Shown here one piece after another: positions 5,647 through 11,451 of a stretch of 12,689 nucleotides of DNA. The DNA is taken from contig DQDL01000031.1 of the NCBI GenBank assembly GCA_003533405.1, positions 1 through 12,689 on the forward strand. The letters are read 5' to 3'. The translations under genes were made by a program, and so were the position numbers. The notes beneath the pieces were generated by a model, which saw only the letters and a list, made by a program, of their open reading frames with translations, ran no database searches and was not told the DNA's origin. This DNA is from Clostridiales bacterium. GTDB taxonomy: Bacteria > Bacillota > Clostridia > Oscillospirales > Oscillospiraceae. How positions within the stretch are numbered: position 1 is the stretch's first letter; the number at the start of each line of letters is the position of its first letter.

Positions 5647-7239
5647 ATGTCAGAAATGCAAAAGCAGATCGAGCGTCGCCGTACATTTGCGATAATCTCG
5701 CACCCCGACGCCGGTAAAACAACGCTAACCGAAAAGCTCCTGCTCTACGGCGGAGCGATACAGCTTGCGGGCTCGGTCAAGGGCAAGGCCACCGCAAGGC
5801 ACGCCGTGTCCGACTGGATGGAGCTTGAAAAGCAGCGCGGTATATCCATAAGCTCGTCGGTCATGCAGTTTGAGTACGAGGGTTATTGCATCAATATTCT
5901 CGACACCCCCGGTCACCAGGACTTTTCCGAGGACACCTACCGTACCCTTATGGCGGCAGACTCGGCAGTCATGGTCATCGATGCCGCAAAGGGCATTGAG
6001 CCGCAGACGAGAAAGCTTTTTAAGATATGTGCAATGCGCAATATTCCTATCTTTACATTTATAAATAAGCTCGACCGTGAGGCTCGCAGTCCCTATGACC
6101 TCATGGAGGAGCTGGAAAACGAGTTCGGCATCGGCACCTATCCGATGAACTGGCCTATCGGCTGCGGCATCGACTTCAAGGGCGTTTACGACCGTGAAAA
6201 GCGTGAGATACTCGCATTCAACGAGTTCCACCGTGGTCAGAACAAGATAAAGGCGATAGAGTGTACGCTTGATGAGACGGAAAAGCTTGATGAACTCATC
6301 GGACCCAAACTTCGAGAGACGCTCTCGGACGATATTGAGCTTCTTGATGGCGCAGGCTATGAGTTTGATATCGAGCAGGTGCGTCGTGGCAAGCTCAGCC
6401 CCGTGTTCTTCGGCTCGGCTCTTAATAACTTCGGCATTGAGCCGTTTTTGGAAAGCTTCCTTAAAATGACCATGCCGCCGCTGCCGAGAATAGCGGGCGA
6501 CGAGATAGTTGACCCATTTAACGAGAAATTCTCTGCCTTCGTGTTCAAGATCCAGGCGAACATGAACAAGGCTCACCGTGATAGGATCGCATTTATGCGC
6601 ATCTGTTCGGGCAAGTTTGAGCGTGACAAGGAGTATTACCATGTGCAGGGCGGCAAGGCGATAAGACTTGCCCAGCCGCAGCAGCTCATGGCCTCCGAGC
6701 GTGCCATCATAAACGAGGCCTATGCCGGTGATATCATCGGCGTGTTCGACCCGGGCATATTCTCAATCGGCGACACCATCTGCGACAAGACCATGAAGGT
6801 GGAGTTTGAGGGCATCCCGACCTTTGCGCCCGAGATATTCGCCGCCGTTGAGCGTATCGACACCATGAAGCGCAAGCAGTTTGAAAAGGGCATCATGCAG
6901 ATAGCGCAGGAGGGTGCGATTCAGATATTCCACGAGCCGTATACAGGCGTTGAGGAGATAATCGTCGGAGTTGTCGGTGTTCTGCAATTAGAGGTTCTGG
7001 AGTACAGGCTCAAAAACGAGTACGGCGTCGATGTCCGCCGCCGCAGCCTGCCGTTCGAGGTCGTCCGTTGGATCGATAACGAGGGCTTAAACCCCAATGA
7101 CCTCAACCTCACGAGCGACACCAAGTGGGTGCAGGACTTCAGGGGCAATAACCTTCTGCTGTTCACCTCCGAGTGGTGCGTCAACTGGGCGCTGAACAAA
7201 AACGAAGGCCTAATACTTCGTGAGTTTAATAAGGACTGA
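5647..7239 (+). CDS. prfC: Peptide chain release factor 3 (RF3) GTPase
   Basis: A 530-residue translational GTPase, full length for RF3. It removes RF1 or RF2 from the ribosome after peptide release. The G domain shows the P loop HPDAGKTT (19-26), a switch region with RGISISSSV (64-72), G3 DTPGH (86-90) and G4 NKLD (140-143). The segment after G1 (LLLYGGAIQLAGSVKGK) and the sequence FINKLDREARSP are characteristic of RF3 and separate it from EF-G, which also has extra C-terminal domains absent here. Start: ATG 5647 with GGAGAG at 5633-5638; the in-frame ATG at 5656 is worse spaced. It appears to be its own transcription unit, just upstream of smpB, cyclophilin and ssrA, so termination and ribosome-rescue functions are adjacent. 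No terminator is obvious between its stop and the smpB promoter. Confidence 0.97.
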   Translation: MSEMQKQIERRRTFAIISHPDAGKTTLTEKLLLYGGAIQLAGSVKGKATARHAVSDWMELEKQRGISISSSVMQFEYEGYCINILDTPGHQDFSEDTYRTLMAADSAVMVIDAAKGIEPQTRKLFKICAMRNIPIFTFINKLDREARSPYDLMEELENEFGIGTYPMNWPIGCGIDFKGVYDREKREILAFNEFHRGQNKIKAIECTLDETEKLDELIGPKLRETLSDDIELLDGAGYEFDIEQVRRGKLSPVFFGSALNNFGIEPFLESFLKMTMPPLPRIAGDEIVDPFNEKFSAFVFKIQANMNKAHRDRIAFMRICSGKFERDKEYYHVQGGKAIRLAQPQQLMASERAIINEAYAGDIIGVFDPGIFSIGDTICDKTMKVEFEGIPTFAPEIFAAVERIDTMKRKQFEKGIMQIAQEGAIQIFHEPYTGVEEIIVGVVGVLQLEVLEYRLKNEYGVDVRRRSLPFEVVRWIDNEGLNPNDLNLTSDTKWVQDFRGNNLLLFTSEWCVNWALNKNEGLILREFNKD

Positions 7240-7274
7240 TTTTACACAATATTCTTTTATTATTTGCAATAGTA

Positions 7275-7283
7275 TGCTATAAT
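7275..7283 (+). promoter_or_regulatory. smpB: Extended -10 promoter for smpB
   Basis: TGC-TATAAT (7275-7283) is a perfect extended -10; no good -35 lies 17 bases upstream, which such promoters do not need. Transcription would start near 7290, downstream of the in-frame ATG at 7285, so translation must begin at ATG 7309. Confidence 0.6.
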
Positions 7284-7308
7284 CATGGTGCGAAAGGGAG
7301 GTGAGCTT

Positions 7309-7773
7309 ATGCCGAAGCAGACGGGTGTAAAGCAGATAGCGGCGAACCGCAAGGCGTTTCACGATTATTTTGTGCTCGAGCGCTTTGAAGCGGGCATAGA
7401 GCTTGCCGGTACGGAGGTCAAGTCGCTCAGAGCGGGAACGGTCAATATGAAGGACTCGTACTGCACGATTAAAAACGGCGAGATCTTTATCCGTTCGCTG
7501 CACATAAGTCCCTATGAAAAGGGCAACATCTTCAACAAAGACCCTGTCAGACCCCGCAGACTTCTCATGCACAAGCGTGAGATAATGAAGCTCAACGCCC
7601 GCATCATGCAGGACGGCGTTGCACTCATCCCGCTGTCGATGTACTTTAAGGACAGCAGGGCAAAGGTCGAGCTCGGGCTATGCAAGGGCAAAAAGCTTTA
7701 TGATAAGCGCAATGACGACGCTAAGCGTGAAGCGATGCGAGACATTGAAAGAACAATGAAGGAGAGAAACTAA
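7309..7773 (+). CDS. smpB: SsrA-binding protein SmpB
   Basis: A 154-residue tmRNA-binding protein that brings charged tmRNA into the A site of stalled ribosomes. Conserved features are IAANRKAFHDYF (10-21), AGTEVKSLR (33-41), SLHISPY (63-69), RRLLMHKREI (83-92), IPLSMYFK (107-114) and CKGKKLYDKR (125-134), followed by the basic, helical C-terminal tail that mimics the missing codon-anticodon region. ATG 7309 is chosen over an in-frame ATG at 7285 because GGGAGGTGA sits directly before it, the extra eight residues are not part of the family and the promoter places the RNA start after 7285. The stop codon overlaps the next start codon by one base (TAATG). Its RNA partner ssrA begins about 720 bases downstream. 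Confidence 0.97.
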   Translation: MPKQTGVKQIAANRKAFHDYFVLERFEAGIELAGTEVKSLRAGTVNMKDSYCTIKNGEIFIRSLHISPYEKGNIFNKDPVRPRRLLMHKREIMKLNARIMQDGVALIPLSMYFKDSRAKVELGLCKGKKLYDKRNDDAKREAMRDIERTMKERN

Positions 7774-8291
7774 TGAGTAATCCTATCGTGACCATCGAAA
7801 TGGAAAACGGCGATATCATCAAGGCCGAGCTGTACCCCGAGGTAGCTCCCAATACCGTAAATAATTTCATTTCACTCGTAAAGAACAAGTTCTATGACGG
7901 CGTTATTTTCCACCGTGTCATCAGAGGCTTCATGATCCAAGGCGGCGACCCTCAGGGTATCGGCATCGGCGGCCCTGGCTACAGCATCAAGGGTGAGTTC
8001 AGAATGAACGGTGTGCAAAACGACCTCAAGCACACCAGAGGCGTTCTGTCCATGGCACGTTCCATGGCACCCAACTCCGCAGGCAGCCAGTTTTTCATCA
8101 TGCACGAGGATGCACCGCACCTTGACGGACAGTACGCAGCCTTCGGCAAGGTCATCGAGGGCATGGAGAATGTCGACAAGATCGCAAATTGCATGACCGG
8201 CCGCAACGACAAGCCCATCCACAGACAGGCAATGAAGAAGGTGACTGTTGACACCTTCGGCGTTGACTATCCCGAACCCGTAAAGGCGTAA
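7773..8291 (+). CDS. Cyclophilin-type peptidyl-prolyl cis-trans isomerase
   Basis: A 172-residue single-domain cyclophilin without signal peptide or membrane segment, so cytoplasmic. Active-site residues are visible in FHRVIRGFMIQGGDP (46-60: R48, F53, Q56, corresponding to R55, F60 and Q63 of human cyclophilin A) and GSQFFI (104-109), with LDGQYAAFGKV at 117-127. The tryptophan that binds cyclosporin in human cyclophilin A is His116 here, as expected for a bacterial type. It catalyses proline isomerisation during protein folding. The start overlaps the smpB stop by one base and GGAGAG precedes it, so the pair is translationally coupled. Its place between smpB and ssrA suggests co-transcription; a role in ribosome rescue is not shown. 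Confidence 0.96.
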   Translation: MSNPIVTIEMENGDIIKAELYPEVAPNTVNNFISLVKNKFYDGVIFHRVIRGFMIQGGDPQGIGIGGPGYSIKGEFRMNGVQNDLKHTRGVLSMARSMAPNSAGSQFFIMHEDAPHLDGQYAAFGKVIEGMENVDKIANCMTGRNDKPIHRQAMKKVTVDTFGVDYPEPVKA

Positions 8292-8301
8292 AATGTTATT
8301 T

Positions 8302-8323
8302 GTGTGCGGCTAAAGCCGCACAC
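8302..8323. other. Perfect hairpin after the cyclophilin gene
   Basis: GTGTGCGGC (8302-8310) and GCCGCACAC (8315-8323) form a perfect 9-bp stem with a TAAA loop, 10 bases after the stop codon. It is not followed by a T run (TAGCAAAAA), so it is not a standard intrinsic terminator; it may protect the 3' end of the smpB-cyclophilin RNA or pause transcription. Confidence 0.5.
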
Positions 8324-8354
8324 TAGCAAAAACCCGATTGGTTGATTGCTGCAC

Positions 8355-8391
8355 CCCGACTAGTGAAATGTCACTGGTCGGGCTGCCGCAA
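8355..8391 (+). repeat. Hairpin repeat, copy 1
   Basis: CCCGACTAGTGA (8355-8366) pairs with TCACTGGTCGGG (8371-8382) through 11 Watson-Crick pairs and one T-G wobble, with an AATG loop, and is followed by GCTGCCGCAA (8382-8391). Copy 2 lies exactly 70 bases downstream with the same hairpin plus tail. The wobble is only possible as G-U in RNA read from the plus strand. Confidence 0.6.
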
Positions 8392-8401
8392 AATCAGCAC
8401 C

Positions 8402-8418
8402 GCACTAATTAAGTGCGT
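8402..8418. other. Small palindromic hairpin between the two hairpin repeats
   Basis: CGCACT and AGTGCG flank AATTA, giving a 6-bp stem with a five-base loop, roughly centred between the two longer related hairpins. It does not share their loop or tail sequence. Confidence 0.4.
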
Positions 8419-8427
8419 GGCAGTTTA

Positions 8428-8461
8428 GACCGGTACAATGTTACCGGTCGAGCTGCCGCAA
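8428..8461 (+). repeat. Hairpin repeat, copy 2
   Basis: GACCGGTA (8428-8435) pairs perfectly with TACCGGTC (8442-8449) around CAATGT and is followed by GAGCTGCCGCAA (8450-8461). Compared with copy 1 the tail is nearly identical and the stem differs at paired positions (A-T against G-C, and G-C against A-T), so the structure is preserved while the sequence changes. It ends 35 bases before mature tmRNA. Confidence 0.6.
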
Positions 8462-8496
8462 TAACGACTACCACCAGCCTTAACACGAATTGAAAT

Positions 8497-8844
8497 GGGG
8501 ATGTACCGGTTTCGACGGGGATGTGGAGGCAGGAATAGCGAGCAGATGCGCCTACCATCTTTAAAATGGGCACCTTATAAATTAAAGAACAACAATAACA
8601 CTGTTCTTCTCGCTGCTTAATTAGCGAGCGTTCTGCCTCGGAGGACCACGGCCGGGGACAGGGCGTCGATTAGTGGTGAACATGAGTGCGCAAAGCTTTG
8701 AGCGCACCATGCACAATGAAGCTACTAAGCCCTTGAGCATGTCGGCCTGCGCAGGGGTAAGGGAATGTAAATGACCGCCTGCGCTCGGAGAAGTTCCTGT
8801 TAAAGCGTTTTCGGACAGGGGTTCAACTCCCCTCATCTCCACCA
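8497..8844 (+). ncRNA. ssrA: Transfer-messenger RNA (tmRNA, 10Sa RNA)
   Basis: About 348 nt. The 5' end GGGGATG (8497-8503) pairs with CATCTCC (8834-8840) to form the seven-pair acceptor stem (one G-U), followed by A and the encoded CCA (8842-8844). The T arm GGGGTTCAACTCCCC is immediately before it, and the conserved tmRNA 5' segment TTCGACGGGG lies at 8511-8520. The open frame ends in codons for N-N-N-N-T-V-L-L-A-A and stop TAA at 8618-8620, with the stop in the loop of a CTCGCT/AGCGAG hairpin (8609-8628). A first pseudoknot can be drawn from AGATG/CATCT and GCCTA/TGGGC (to 8571). Together with SmpB it releases stalled ribosomes and tags the product for proteolysis. A strong terminator follows at once. 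No clear promoter was found just upstream; it may share the smpB transcript or use a weak one. Confidence 0.97.
8582..8620 (+). other. tmRNA tag-peptide reading frame (resume codon uncertain)
   Basis: The frame ending TAA at 8618 encodes L-K-N-N-N-N-T-V-L-L-A-A when read from 8582. The hydrophobic L-L-A-A end fits the ClpXP/ClpAP-type degradation signal. The upstream GCA in this frame (8570-8572) overlaps the predicted 3' strand of pseudoknot 1. The usual gap of about 10-11 nt after that pseudoknot points to TTA (8582) or a neighbouring codon as the resume codon. The other two frames hit stops early. Confidence 0.5.
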
Positions 8845-8846
8845 TA

Positions 8847-8885
8847 AGTCCACCGTAATTTTGATAGAATTACGGTGGACTTTTT
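8847..8885 (+). terminator. Strong intrinsic terminator of ssrA
   Basis: GTCCACCGTAATT (8848-8860) and AATTACGGTGGAC (8868-8880) form a perfect 13-bp stem with a seven-base loop, extended by an A-T pair and followed by TTTTT. It begins three bases after the CCA end. Confidence 0.93.
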
Positions 8886-9181
8886 CTATGCCCGAAAACC
8901 GCTTGAAATAAGGCTTTTCGGCTAACGGAGAAGGCGTACATAACGGCATTGTCCGGACGAGCACTTTACGGCTCATGTTCCGCCGGCTGCCTTTGTCCTT
9001 TGGCAGCTTCCGTTACCATGCTGAGAGGCGGTTCGCCGTAAATCATATGACGCAGTATCTCCGCCGTGCAAATCCGAAATCGGAAAGGACTGCCGCTGCA
9101 CGACCAGATTGACTTCGGTTGAATCTGTCACCCGTTTCCGGTCGGGCCTTGCTTTGGCGCCTGAACCGGATCCGAAAGAGG
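8886..9181. other. Unassigned stretch downstream of ssrA
   Basis: About 300 bases with no gene I can support. The composition is coding-like, with long open frames on both strands (for example minus 8973-9263), but none has a ribosome binding site or recognisable motif. An interrupted inverted repeat CCGAAAA (8892-8898)/TTTTCGG (8915-8921) starts it, and GGCGG...CCGCC palindromic sequence lies around 9026-9064. It could be a decayed gene or the remnant of an inserted element; the tmRNA 3' end is a known integration site, but no second copy of that end was seen in the window. Confidence 0.35.
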
Positions 9182-9218
9182 AAAAATACAGCCCTCCGCG
9201 GAAAAATCCGCAGAGGGC
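9182..9218 (-). terminator. Intrinsic terminator of the thioredoxin operon
   Basis: Read on the minus strand, GCCCTCTGCGGA (9218-9207) pairs with TCCGCGGAGGGC (9202-9191) with one G-T wobble and a TTTT loop, followed by TGTATTTTT. The wobble exists only in the minus-strand RNA. It lies 25 bases after the TlpA-like stop codon. Confidence 0.85.
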
Positions 9219-9243
9219 ATATATAAGCGGGTATTCAGCCGAC

Positions 9244-10206
9244 TTAACCCTTGCTGTTTGCAATAGCTTGGTCGATAAGCTTGTTCAGCTTCTCCGACTG
9301 CTTTTTCCCTGTGATGGTGCCCGTGATCGGATCACCTACGATGTTACCGTTCTTATCAACCACATATGTGGTGGGATACGAATACAGCCCCGAAGTGAAT
9401 TTTCCGGCCTCGCTGTTGGATTCAAACCAGATATTTTTGTATGATGCACCTTTCTTTGTCAGAACATCCTTTGCTTCCGAAATAGCCGTTTTATCGCCGT
9501 CCAGCGTGAAGGAGTTGATACCGACTACCTCTCCGCCTTTTTCGGAGAGGCTTTTGTTAAGCGCCTCAAGATCGCTGAGCTCGCCCACGCATGGGCTGCA
9601 GGTCGTAAACCAGAAGTTAACCACGGTGACGGTATTGCCGGCAAACAGTGTGCTGCTCTTTGCTTCGTTTCCGTCAAGGTCCTTGCCCTCAAATGAGGGG
9701 AACTTCATCAGGTCGCTGTTTTCTTTGGGCTTTCCGTTTTCTGCCGGAACGCTCATATTGCCCTCGGACGGCTTTTTTCCGCAATCAGGGAACTTCTGCT
9801 CAAGAACGGTAAGCTTGTCCTCGATTTCGCGTATCTGTTCCGCTCCGTCTTTGAGCAGCTTAAGCTCATCGTCGGTAAACTGATCCTTTGAGCTTTCAAT
9901 TGTTGTAAGTAAAAAATCGCCGTAATTGCCGCCGTTCTCGATCATTGCCATACCTTTGTCGGCGGACATGAACACCTTTTCCCAGAGGGAGCTGTTTTCG
10001 GACAGGATCGCTGTTTCCTGCTGCATCAGCTTTTGATGCAGTTCGGACGCCTCGTCCGTTGTTTTCGGATCTGCTGCCAGCAGCGAGGCAATCCCGGTTT
10101 CCTTGCTGCCTTCATTTTCTTTGCCGTCTTTCGACATACCGCAGGCGGCAAGGCCGAGGATCAGCAGCAGCGCAGCAAGCACGGTCAGTATTTTTGTTCT
10201 TTTCAT
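9244..10206 (-). CDS. TlpA-like thioredoxin-fold lipoprotein
   Basis: A 320-residue lipoprotein, last gene of a three-gene operon. Residues 1-21 are a lipoprotein signal ending in the lipobox L-A-A-C (C22 lipidated), so it sits on the outer face of the membrane. Residues about 45-140 are predicted helical and rich in Glu/Lys/Gln, an additional region before the redoxin domain, with one Cys at 142. Residues about 165-320 are the TlpA/ResA-type thioredoxin domain: the strand VTVVNFWFTTCSPC holds the active-site C203-S-P-C206, and the cis-proline loop is Y-P-T-T (P278). TlpA-type proteins reduce disulfides in extracytoplasmic partners and need a membrane electron donor; here the NapH-like protein 32 bases upstream is the obvious candidate, since no CcdA is seen. 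AAGGAG is correctly placed before ATG 10206. The target protein is unknown. Confidence 0.92.
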   Translation of the reverse strand: MKRTKILTVLAALLLILGLAACGMSKDGKENEGSKETGIASLLAADPKTTDEASELHQKLMQQETAILSENSSLWEKVFMSADKGMAMIENGGNYGDFLLTTIESSKDQFTDDELKLLKDGAEQIREIEDKLTVLEQKFPDCGKKPSEGNMSVPAENGKPKENSDLMKFPSFEGKDLDGNEAKSSTLFAGNTVTVVNFWFTTCSPCVGELSDLEALNKSLSEKGGEVVGINSFTLDGDKTAISEAKDVLTKKGASYKNIWFESNSEAGKFTSGLYSYPTTYVVDKNGNIVGDPITGTITGKKQSEKLNKLIDQAIANSKG

Positions 10207-10238
10207 AAATGATTACTCCTTATCTTTATTGGATATTT

Positions 10239-11159
10239 TTACTGCTCCGCATTTTTTGCAGAACAGATGTCATCTTTTCCTTTGCAAAATCCATAACGAA
10301 ATTTTACTGCCTCCGTGGGGCAGGCGCGTACGCACATTCCGCAGCGGATGCATTCGGCATGGTCAGGGCTTTTGGTTACATCTACATCCATTTTGCACGC
10401 CTTCGCACATTTTCCACAGGAGATGCACTTATGCTTATCAACCCTCATACCGAGGAGGGATACCTTATTAAGCAATGCATAAAAAGCACCGAGCGGACAA
10501 AGCCATTTGCAGAACGGGCGGTAGAACAGCACACTCAACACGATCGTAACTATCAGAATGCCGAGCTTCCATGAGAACAAGGCTCCGAGTGCATCGCGGA
10601 GACCGGAATCTATGGCTGCGAGAGGAATAGCTCCCTCAAGCACTCCCTGCGGACAAAGATATTTGCAGAAGAACGGATCCCCCATACCGACATCATTGAC
10701 TGCAAGGGCAGGCAGTAAAACTACCATTATGAGCAGAACGGCGTATTTTATGTAGGTCAGACCCTTCAGCTTTTTTGTGGAAATCTTTTTGGTCGGAATT
10801 TTGTGCAGCAGCTCCTGAAACCAACCGAACGGACACAAAAAGCCGCAGATGAAGCGCCCCAGCAGCACGCCCAACAGAATAAGAAAGCCCGTAATATAAT
10901 AGGAGAAGGCGAATTTTGACGACCCCACCACCGCTTGAAATGCTCCTATAGGGCAGGCTCCCGATGCCGCCGGGCAGGAATAGCAGTTCAGTCCGGGGAC
11001 GCAAACGGCTTTCCCTTGGCCCTGATAAATTCCGCCCTTAAAAAAATTCGGCAGATGGATGTTGGTAAGAAGCGTCGCTGCCGCTTGTATCAAGCTCCGA
11101 AAGCGTGACAAAATCCTTGATATGCTCTTTTTCTTATTATCAGTTTTTTTTCTATCCAA
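10239..11159 (-). CDS. NapH-like membrane polyferredoxin (4Fe-4S protein)
   Basis: A 306-residue integral membrane protein. After a basic N-terminus come several hydrophobic helices (about 23-33, 85-104, 136-155, 198-214) with three C-x3-CP motifs at helix ends: C105/C109, C165/C169 and C217/C221, typical of the NapH/CcoG-like group. A C-rich loop (C53, C59, C62, C69) precedes them. Two classical [4Fe-4S] ferredoxin motifs end the protein (C245, C248, C251, C255 and C270, C273, C276, C280). Such proteins pass electrons between the membrane or cytosol and an extracytoplasmic partner; the following TlpA-like lipoprotein is the likely acceptor. The start is TTG at 11159, which overlaps the end of the CXXC miniprotein gene by eight bases; no nearby ATG gives a better protein. 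The orientation of the clusters cannot be read from the sequence. Confidence 0.88.
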   Translation of the reverse strand: MDRKKTDNKKKSISRILSRFRSLIQAAATLLTNIHLPNFFKGGIYQGQGKAVCVPGLNCYSCPAASGACPIGAFQAVVGSSKFAFSYYITGFLILLGVLLGRFICGFLCPFGWFQELLHKIPTKKISTKKLKGLTYIKYAVLLIMVVLLPALAVNDVGMGDPFFCKYLCPQGVLEGAIPLAAIDSGLRDALGALFSWKLGILIVTIVLSVLFYRPFCKWLCPLGAFYALLNKVSLLGMRVDKHKCISCGKCAKACKMDVDVTKSPDHAECIRCGMCVRACPTEAVKFRYGFCKGKDDICSAKNAEQ

Positions 11160-11298
11160 TTCCGATACACTCCAAACACAGCCTGATCGCCTTGCTGAGC
11201 ACGGTGTCCGCCTCTCCGCGCAAGGCTCCGAAACAGATCATTGCTGCAGCGCCGACGATCAATGCAAACTGAAGCAAAGCTTTTTTCGATTGAACCAA
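11152..11298 (-). CDS. CD1871A-type CXXC miniprotein (48 residues)
   Basis: A small gene at the head of the redox operon. The 48-residue product has one transmembrane helix (about 7-24, ending in M-I-C-F), then R-G-E-A-D-T-V-L-S-K-A-I and a C-terminal C41-L-E-C44-I-G-I-G. This arrangement matches the CD1871A family of CXXC-motif miniproteins that is found beside NapH-like proteins and TlpA redoxins in Clostridia; I recognise it by pattern and have not searched. The likely start is TTG 11298, with AGGGGTGA six bases before it; a GTG three codons upstream is possible. The stop overlaps the NapH-like start by eight bases, so translation is coupled. The CXXC could be a redox pair, or ligands for a metal or cluster, at the membrane surface. 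Its exact role is unknown. Confidence 0.82.
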   Translation of the reverse strand: MVQSKKALLQFALIVGAAAMICFGALRGEADTVLSKAIRLCLECIGIG

Positions 11299-11326
11299 TG
11301 AGGTCACCCCTTTCCTTTGTGCCCTC

Positions 11327-11335
11327 ACTGTAGCA
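11327..11335 (-). promoter_or_regulatory. Extended -10 promoter of the redox operon
   Basis: On the minus strand TGC-TACAGT (11335-11327) is an extended -10. The expected -35 (CACAAA, 11355-11350) is poor, as is common at promoters that need an activator. The start would be near 11320, about 20 bases before the TTG start of the miniprotein. Confidence 0.45.
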
Positions 11336-11353
11336 CGGAGAACATAAAATTTG

Positions 11354-11382
11354 TGTTAAGGTTAAGAATAAAAAACTTAACA
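11354..11382. promoter_or_regulatory. Candidate operator between the redox operon and the response regulator
   Basis: TGTTAAG (11354-11360) is repeated in part as GTTAAG (11361-11366) and occurs inverted as CTTAACA (11376-11382). Direct repeats with a close spacing are typical of OmpR-family binding sites. The site lies between the two divergent -10 boxes, close to both -35 regions, so the response regulator encoded next to it could bind here and control both directions. Confidence 0.45.
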
Positions 11383-11399
11383 GAAATCTTATGTTTCTA

Positions 11400-11408
11400 T
11401 GATATAAT
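11400..11408 (+). promoter_or_regulatory. Extended -10 promoter of the response regulator gene
   Basis: TGA-TATAAT (11400-11408) has a perfect -10 with the TGn extension; the upstream TTAACA (11377-11382) is 20 bases away, too far for an ideal -35. Transcription near 11414 leaves a 38-nt leader and rules out a start codon at 11317. Confidence 0.55.
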
Positions 11409-11451
11409 AGAACCGTCAAATAAACCGAGAAGTGAAGCAAGGAGGCTTTTC

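Noticed and set aside
5725..6642. 305-residue minus-strand frame inside prfC
   Set aside because: Antisense shadow of the RF3 gene, without a start signal or family resemblance.
7285..7308. Upstream in-frame ATG for smpB
   Set aside because: It precedes the predicted transcription start (about 7290) and the GGGAGGTGA site serves ATG 7309; SmpB proteins do not have this extension.
8434..8439. TACAAT in the second hairpin as the -10 of an ssrA promoter
   Set aside because: The only -35-like sequence (TTAAGT, 8409-8414) is at a poor 19-base spacing and the box is partly inside a stem; the evidence is too weak to call.
8821..9243. Attachment-site duplication of the ssrA 3' end
   Set aside because: No second copy of the T arm and acceptor sequence was seen downstream within the window.
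8973..9263. 96-residue minus-strand frame downstream of ssrA
   Set aside because: It starts inside the end of the thioredoxin gene and runs through its terminator, with no ribosome binding site; it may be a repeat, but not a gene I can support.
11317..11451. Longer N-terminus for the response regulator
   Set aside because: The added residues are translated from the promoter/operator region; ATG 11452 has AAGGAGG and gives the normal receiver start MHILVVEDE.
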